This document shows, in pieces, positions 13,626 to 18,517 of a stretch of 18,517 nt of DNA; position 1 is the first letter of the stretch; each line of letters begins with the position of its first letter. The DNA comes from CAYFUT01 sp964346395 (lineage in GTDB: Bacteria; Bacillota; Halanaerobiia; Halobacteroidales; Halobacteroidaceae): assembly GCA_964346395.1 (NCBI GenBank), contig CAYFUT010000051.1, forward strand, positions 1-18,517, given 5' to 3'. Both the position numbers and the translations under genes were made by a program. The notes under the pieces are model-generated. The model worked only from the letters and a program-made list of their open reading frames with translations, searched no databases and was not told the DNA's origin.

Positions 13626-13680
13626 ACCTGATATGTTAGCTTTTGTGCGCCTGAAGCTATTTTAGAAAGAGGGAGAAAAC

Positions 13681-15324
13681 ATGCCTAAAAAACTTATTTT
13701 ATTACTAATTGTAAGCGGCTTATTATTGATTAGTGGCCACCCGGTGCTGGCTAATCAAGAGTTCAAGACTAAACTTGAAGAATTGACAACTGAATTAACT
13801 GCTGAAGTGATTCAGAGAAATGCCGGATATATCATAAAAAAAAGCGAGGCTAAAGTGTATATTAATTTAGGACAAGAGTCTGGTGTTAAAGTTGGGGATA
13901 AATTTAAAGTTATGCGCTCTAAGGAGGTATTAACTAATCCGATAACGGGAGTAGCTGTAGGAAAAATTAGTCACCAGATAGCTGAAATCGAGGTTACTGA
14001 GGTAAAAGAAAAATTTTCAGCAGCAGAAGTTGAAAACTATTATCATTCTGTTGAATTACAGCCAAGCGATGAAGTATTGCCTGTTCCGCATAGAGTTGGA
14101 GTATTAAAATTTTCAGGAGTTGAGACTTCTGGTTTAGAAAAAGCAGTTTATAATCGATTACTGGTTAGTTTAGCAGCTGAGGACCAATTAACTGTAGCTG
14201 CAAATAAATTATCGCAACTGGCTGAAAAACTGTCTACTGAAGAGCCGATAACTAAAGAAACTCAAAAATTAATTAGTGAGAGTTTAAATTTGGATTTATT
14301 AATTACGGGTGAAATTTATCAGGAAGAAGGAAAAACTTTTGTACATGGGAAATTATATAATAAGCAAATAAACAATATTCAAACGGAGGCAGTGGTAGCT
14401 TTTAGTGCTGAGAATAAATTGGTGAATTATTATCAAACTCGAGGGGAAAATACTTTTTCTTTAGCTTATAAGTTATTGAAGCAAGATACTGTTGATTATC
14501 AGGCATTTTCTATTTCGGTAGCTAATATAGATGAAGATAAAAAAGAAGAAGTTATACTGACTACTGAGCAAGGATTAAAAATCTTGGCTTATGATAAAGA
14601 ATTGCAAACTAAAAAGACAGTGGAAGATTATACGCGAACTGAATATGATGACTACAAAGTTGTAGCCGGAAAATTAACTGCTGGTTCGGCTCCTAAAATT
14701 TGGGGGGAAAATTATAATCAGCTTGTTGAAATTAGCCGCCAGGAAGCGGATTATAAAATACGCCAAGTTTCAGATTTTGCTCGTAATCGTCCTAAAGGAA
14801 TTGCTTCTTGGGGAGAAAAAAGGTATTTATTAACTCGAGATGCTCAACATTATCTTAAATTTAATATATCTAAAGCTGGAGAATACAAGACAGATTTCAA
14901 ATTAGATCTGGAACCAGATGAAGGATATCGAGTGGAAACGGCAGATGTGGATGGCGATGAGGAGCAAGAAATATTATTGACTGTTTATCAATCTGATAAT
15001 AAGTATAAGATAAGAATATATAATATAAATGGGGAATTAGAAACTAGTTTACCGGGCAATTATGGTTCTGGGTTCACGGTCTTGAAGTCTACTTCTCCTT
15101 GTTTAATAGCCTTGTATACTACTGAAGACGAAGAGCAAAAAATAATTTTATATAAATATCAGCAGGGGGAATACCAAAAAGCTGGAGAAATTTCTGATTT
15201 CGAGTTACCTATTAAGAGTTTAACTATTGGTGATATTAATGAGGGACAGAGGAAGCAATTGTTTGTATTAGCAGGAAATGAAAACCAAAGTCAAGTTTAT
15301 ACTTATCAAGTTAGGGCTAAATGA
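13681..15324 (+). CDS. Exported protein with CsgG/TolB-like and FG-GAP-like repeat domains
   Basis: A 547-aa secreted protein. An N-terminal signal peptide (KKLILLLIVSGLLLISG, cleavage near VLAN) is followed at about residues 45-120 by a domain like the C-terminus of flagellar FlgT (KVYINLGQESGVKVGDKFKVMR). At about 137-230 a region resembles CsgG/TolB N-terminal folds (HRVGVLKFSGVE, LDLLITGEIYQEEG). From about 275 to the end lie repeats of FG-GAP/VCBS type with acidic turns: ANIDEDKKEEVIL (281), ADVDGDEEQEILL (421) and IGDINEGQRKQLFVL (about 515). These suggest a beta-propeller that may bind calcium. The ribosome binding site AGAGGGAG precedes the ATG. A Mur ligase gene follows 32 nt after the stop, so the two may act on the cell envelope. 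The exact function is unknown. Confidence 0.75.
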   Translation: MPKKLILLLIVSGLLLISGHPVLANQEFKTKLEELTTELTAEVIQRNAGYIIKKSEAKVYINLGQESGVKVGDKFKVMRSKEVLTNPITGVAVGKISHQIAEIEVTEVKEKFSAAEVENYYHSVELQPSDEVLPVPHRVGVLKFSGVETSGLEKAVYNRLLVSLAAEDQLTVAANKLSQLAEKLSTEEPITKETQKLISESLNLDLLITGEIYQEEGKTFVHGKLYNKQINNIQTEAVVAFSAENKLVNYYQTRGENTFSLAYKLLKQDTVDYQAFSISVANIDEDKKEEVILTTEQGLKILAYDKELQTKKTVEDYTRTEYDDYKVVAGKLTAGSAPKIWGENYNQLVEISRQEADYKIRQVSDFARNRPKGIASWGEKRYLLTRDAQHYLKFNISKAGEYKTDFKLDLEPDEGYRVETADVDGDEEQEILLTVYQSDNKYKIRIYNINGELETSLPGNYGSGFTVLKSTSPCLIALYTTEDEEQKIILYKYQQGEYQKAGEISDFELPIKSLTIGDINEGQRKQLFVLAGNENQSQVYTYQVRAK

Positions 15325-15356
15325 AAAATTTGAGAAAATTAATTAAGGGGGTAACT

Positions 15357-16715
15357 ATGGACTGGATTCATATTATAGGTGCCGGTGGGATTGCTATGTC
15401 AGCAATTGCTAAATCTTTTCTAGAACAGGGGTTTAAAGTTACTGGTTCTGATTTGCAAAAAAATAATTTAGTATTAGAATTACAAGAGAAAGGTGCCGAA
15501 GTTAGTATTGGTCATCAGCCAGAGAATATTGTCCCTGAAATAGATAAAGTAGTTTATTCGGATGCAATTCCAAATGATAATGTTGAATTGGAACAGGCTC
15601 GAAAATATGGAATTGAATTGCTAGATCGTTCGGCGGCGTTAGCTTTATTAACTAACAATAAGCAAGTAATTTCTGCGGCGGGAACTCATGGAAAAACTAC
15701 TACCTCTTCTTTAGTAACTCATCTTTTGGAGGAAGGGGAATTACAGCCTAGTTTTATTATTGGGGGGATTGTTAAGAATTTCGCCAGTAATTATTTTATA
15801 AATGAGGGTGAGTATTTTGTTCTCGAAGGTGATGAATACGGAAAATCGTTTTTAAAGTATCCTTCGGATATTGGAATAGTGACTAATATAGAATTTGATC
15901 ATCCTGATATTTATAATGATCTCCAAGAGATGAAAGAGGCTTATTATCAATATATAACTGACTTGAATGAATTACTGGTTGCTAATCAATCTGTTTTGAA
16001 TCAGTTAGGACTTGAAAGGGAAGATTTAGGAATTGAAGTTATTACGGTCGGGGTTAATGATGCTGAAGCAGAATATAATGCTACTAATATTTATTCGGAA
16101 GAATTAACCTCTTATTTTACTTTAGAGCATAAGGGAGAAAAGATAGATAAGTTTCAACTTTCTGCTTTAGGGGACTATAATGTCAAGCATGCCTTAGAAG
16201 CTATTGCTGTTGGCTGTTATTGCGGAATTTCTATGGTCGAATTGAAGGCTGCCCTCAAAACTTGGCAGGGAGTTAAGAGGAGATTTGAAGTTATTGCCCG
16301 AACTGAGAACCAAATAGTAATTACTGATTATGCTCATCATCCTCAAGAAGTAGAAGCGGTAGTAGCTAATTTAGAACAAATTGAAACTGACAAGCGAAAA
16401 GTAGTAATTTTTCAGCCGCATCAGTATTTGCGGACTAAGAGTTTATTTGCCGATTATAAGGATGTTTTAGATTTTAATATTGATAAGTTTATTATTTATC
16501 AAATTTATAAAGTTCGAGAGAGAGTAAACGACCGAGAATTGAAAGCTTTAGGAGAAGAACTGAGTCATATAATTAGTCCGGAACCGGTTGCCTACTTTAA
16601 TGATTGGAATAAATTAGAGCAGTGGTTAACGGATTATAAGCCTGACGAAGGAGCTATTTATTTGTTTTTGGGAGCCGGTGACATTGATAAATTTGCTAGA
16701 AAGTGGGTAATATAA
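15357..16715 (+). CDS. Mur ligase of the MurC/Mpl type (UDP-N-acetylmuramate amino acid or peptide ligase)
   Basis: A 452-aa ATP-dependent amide ligase of cell-wall synthesis or recycling. Domain 1: IHIIGAGGIAMSAIAKSF (UDP-substrate binding). Domain 2: P-loop GTHGKTTTSS (109-118), LEGDEYGKSFL and VTNIEFDHPDIYNDL. Domain 3: LGDYNVKHALEAIAV, GVKRRFEVI, TDYAHHPQEVEAV and FQPHQYLRT. The C-terminal blocks are MurC-like, whereas DEY and EFDHPDIYNDL recall Mpl, which attaches recycled peptide to UDP-MurNAc. It may be a second MurC paralogue. ATG 15357 is chosen for its AAGGGGG site and family-like N-terminus; ATG 15321, overlapping the previous stop, adds 12 unrelated residues. It is probably co-transcribed with the FG-GAP protein. 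Confidence 0.88.
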   Translation: MDWIHIIGAGGIAMSAIAKSFLEQGFKVTGSDLQKNNLVLELQEKGAEVSIGHQPENIVPEIDKVVYSDAIPNDNVELEQARKYGIELLDRSAALALLTNNKQVISAAGTHGKTTTSSLVTHLLEEGELQPSFIIGGIVKNFASNYFINEGEYFVLEGDEYGKSFLKYPSDIGIVTNIEFDHPDIYNDLQEMKEAYYQYITDLNELLVANQSVLNQLGLEREDLGIEVITVGVNDAEAEYNATNIYSEELTSYFTLEHKGEKIDKFQLSALGDYNVKHALEAIAVGCYCGISMVELKAALKTWQGVKRRFEVIARTENQIVITDYAHHPQEVEAVVANLEQIETDKRKVVIFQPHQYLRTKSLFADYKDVLDFNIDKFIIYQIYKVRERVNDRELKALGEELSHIISPEPVAYFNDWNKLEQWLTDYKPDEGAIYLFLGAGDIDKFARKWVI

Positions 16716-16753
16716 TAATTGTAGCTAGTTATTAGATGAATTATATAAATTTG

Positions 16754-16782
16754 TTGAGAATAACTATTATTGATGATATAAT
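16754..16782 (+). promoter_or_regulatory. Promoter of the maltokinase operon
   Basis: TTGAGA (16754-16759), 17-nt spacer, TATAAT (16777-16782). The transcript would have a leader of about 140 nt, which contains the operator candidate at 16827. Confidence 0.75.
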
Positions 16783-16826
16783 GACTTTAGTCAGCTGCAG
16801 GAGTAATTTTTATTTTTTTGTAAAAA

Positions 16827-16844
16827 TGTGAAAACGCTACACCA
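16827..16844. promoter_or_regulatory. Candidate LacI-family/CcpA-like operator
   Basis: TGTGAAAACGCTACACCA has the central AACGCT common to LacI/GalR-family sites and matches the cre consensus core (TGNAANCGNW). It deviates at the outer positions. It lies about 45 nt downstream of the -10 box, a roadblock position typical of catabolite repression of sugar operons. Confidence 0.4.
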
Positions 16845-16926
16845 TCTGAAATGATAGTAATTATAGATTTTTAGACTCTGGATAGATAAGTTAAAATTAA
16901 GATAAGTTAGTAAGGGGGGGAGATTA

Positions 16927-18474
16927 TTGGAAAATTTTTTTGTTACTGAAGTTTCTTTTTCTACTTTAGAAACTGAGTTGGGAAAGATTATAAGTAGTTT
17001 TAAGAAAGAGGCATTTAAACAAACTCGCTGGTTTCAACAAAAAGGAGCAAAAATACTAGCAGTAGAAATAGCAGATTATTGTCAATTGAATTTAAATTCT
17101 GATTCAGAATTAATTTTTTTGCTAGTATTAAACTTTCATTTAGAAGGAAAAGTAGAAAATAAGAAATTTACTGAAAAGTATTATTTTCCTTTATTGATTA
17201 GTAAATATTATCGCCAAACGGAACCGTGGCTGCAGATAGAAGGGAGCAGCTATCAAGCATATGTTTATGATGGAGTTAATCAATTGAATTATGTGCAGGC
17301 TGTTGAAGAATTTATGAATAGCACAGCTGATTTATCTACTGTCCAAGGGGGTAATTTTTCCGGTCATTGGGTAGCTAATGGTCAAATTTCTGCTACTAAT
17401 CAACTGACCGATGTTTCTAGTAATAGTATTACTTTTATAAAGAAAGATGAGATTGCTAAGACATTTCGGCGTTTACAGAAAGGGATTAATCCGGAATTAG
17501 AAGTTAGTTTATATCTGCAGAAAAAGACTGAATTTGATCGCTTTCCTAATTTAAAGGGGTATATTGATTATAAAGATGCTGATGGGCAGGAATATAGTGT
17601 TACCTTAGTTCAGGAATTCATTGAAAACAAAGGTGATTTATGGAAATATACTCAGGATTATTTAGTAGAATTATTTACTTGTTTTAATGCTGAGCCAACA
17701 AATGAAGAAGTAAATAATCTGCTAGAGGAATATCAAAGTTTAACTGCAGAAGTGGGAAGCACAATTGGAGAATTACATCTTTCCTTGGCAATGCTAGAAG
17801 AAGAAAACTTTACTCCGCGGAGGCCTAAAAAACAGGAGTTAACTACCTGGTATCAAGACGTAAAAAGTAATTTTGAGTTATTGCTGCAATATTTAAAAAA
17901 TAAACGAGAGGAATTAACTGAGCAGCAAGAAATAATAGATTCTTTATTAGCTTGGGAAGGTAGGATTGAAGAAACAGTTGAATCTGTTTTTTCACTGCAA
18001 GATAAATTAGGTAAATTTATGCGGTGTCATGGTGATTTACATTTAGAACAATTGCTTAAAACTGAAAATCAGATTATAGTACTTGATTTTGAAGGGGAGC
18101 CAACTCGGAATATTGAGGCAAGGCGGAAAAAATATTCCCCCTTGAAAGATGTGGCCGGGATGTTAAGGTCTTATAATTATGCAGGTTATGCTGGCTATTT
18201 TAATAATTTGGATTACTTTCATTCTGAAGATAAAGTGCTGGAGTTGATTAATAAGTGGGAAGCTAAAGTAATAGATACTTTTTTAGAGTATTATTTAGAG
18301 ACTGTAAGAGCAGAAGCGGATTTTTTACCTACTGCTGAATACTTTACGCCGGTGGTTGCTTTATTTAAGCTGGAAAAAGCCTTATACGAAGCTTTATATG
18401 AAGTGAATAATCGTCCTGACTGGCTGCCGATTCCGTTACAGGGGATAATTGATTGTTTAAATGATTTGAATTAA
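16927..18474 (+). CDS. Maltokinase (maltose 1-phosphotransferase), trehalose/GlgE pathway
   Basis: A 515-aa kinase that phosphorylates maltose to maltose-1-phosphate with ATP, linking trehalose (via trehalose synthase) to alpha-glucan made by GlgE. The aminoglycoside-phosphotransferase-like fold is clear: the catalytic loop RCHGDLHLEQLL (D370), the metal-binding LDFEGEP (D387), then SPLKDVAGMLRSYNYAGYAG and the family-specific end ALYEVNNRPDWLPIPLQGI. The N-terminal 200 residues form the cap (TRWFQQKG, KYYFPLLIS) and the VQGGNFSGHW segment. It is somewhat longer than the mycobacterial enzyme (455 aa). The start is TTG 16927 with AAGGGGGGGAG just upstream; no nearby ATG fits. It probably heads an operon with treS, glgE or glgB beyond the window, since a ribosome binding site follows. 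The promoter and a LacI-like operator suggest sugar control. Confidence 0.9.
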   Translation: MENFFVTEVSFSTLETELGKIISSFKKEAFKQTRWFQQKGAKILAVEIADYCQLNLNSDSELIFLLVLNFHLEGKVENKKFTEKYYFPLLISKYYRQTEPWLQIEGSSYQAYVYDGVNQLNYVQAVEEFMNSTADLSTVQGGNFSGHWVANGQISATNQLTDVSSNSITFIKKDEIAKTFRRLQKGINPELEVSLYLQKKTEFDRFPNLKGYIDYKDADGQEYSVTLVQEFIENKGDLWKYTQDYLVELFTCFNAEPTNEEVNNLLEEYQSLTAEVGSTIGELHLSLAMLEEENFTPRRPKKQELTTWYQDVKSNFELLLQYLKNKREELTEQQEIIDSLLAWEGRIEETVESVFSLQDKLGKFMRCHGDLHLEQLLKTENQIIVLDFEGEPTRNIEARRKKYSPLKDVAGMLRSYNYAGYAGYFNNLDYFHSEDKVLELINKWEAKVIDTFLEYYLETVRAEADFLPTAEYFTPVVALFKLEKALYEALYEVNNRPDWLPIPLQGIIDCLNDLN

Positions 18475-18512
18475 AAATTTTAACTGGGGAAAAATAATAA
18501 GAGATATATTTA

Positions 18513-18517
18513 AGGAG
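18513..18517 (+). promoter_or_regulatory. Ribosome binding site of the next gene at the window edge
   Basis: AGGAG ends the window 39 nt after the maltokinase stop, with no terminator between, which points to a further gene of the same operon starting just outside. Confidence 0.55.

Noticed and set aside
13547..13680. Riboswitch in the leader of the FG-GAP protein gene
   Set aside because: Several small inverted repeats exist, but no known aptamer signature and no terminator or anti-Shine-Dalgarno helix is apparent.
1..18517. CRISPR array, tRNA, rRNA, transposase, integrase, phage or toxin-antitoxin genes
   Set aside because: No regularly spaced repeats, cloverleaf-like or rRNA sequences, or recognisable protein motifs of these classes were found. 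The region looks like stable chromosome apart from the group I intron.

Overview
This window looks like the chromosome of a low-GC, endospore-forming, anaerobic Bacillota. The evidence is AT-rich codon use, strong Shine-Dalgarno sequences, SpoVT, rubredoxin, an adenosylcobalamin-dependent ribonucleotide reductase and a glucose PTS with a PRD antiterminator. Acidic proteins and a maltokinase would fit a moderately halophilic lineage such as the Halanaerobiia. That placement is inference. Nearly all genes lie on the + strand; two small ones are on the - strand.

Region 1-5170: the tail of an unidentified gene, a YwbE-family protein, and an ApbE flavin transferase followed in frame, after a single TAG, by the C-terminal end of FeoB. 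Next come an orphan promoter with two strong hairpins (candidate small RNA), an acidic - strand protein, a PadR regulator, rubredoxin (53 aa) and a large lipoprotein. The lipoprotein has three beta-sandwich repeats and a gluzincin-like domain that has lost both key glutamates.

Region 5220-9230: a 67-aa protein, spoVT behind a good match to a forespore (sigma-G type) promoter, then a glcT-ptsG pair for glucose uptake and a YdcZ-like membrane protein.

Region 9230-12865: thioredoxin and a CsoR/CstR-type repressor, both preceded by C-tract/G-tract sequences that stand out in this AT-rich DNA. Then comes nrdJ, the class II ribonucleotide reductase, interrupted by a 350-nt group I intron without an open reading frame. 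Thioredoxin could supply electrons both to NrdJ and to persulfide reduction, so the pairing makes biochemical sense.

Region 12850-18517: a convergent YdjM-like membrane protein, then a secreted CsgG/FG-GAP-like protein followed by a MurC/Mpl-type ligase, then a maltokinase with its own promoter and a LacI-family-like operator. The window ends on the ribosome binding site of the next gene, probably the rest of a trehalose/alpha-glucan operon.

The strongest observations are the group I intron at the conserved Arg-Arg of NrdJ, the doubly Glu-to-Gln pseudo-peptidase lipoprotein, the ApbE-TAG-FeoB arrangement (the only TAG stop seen in the window), the pseudoknot-capable small RNA candidate, and the Cys-Asn-Cys repressor beside thioredoxin.
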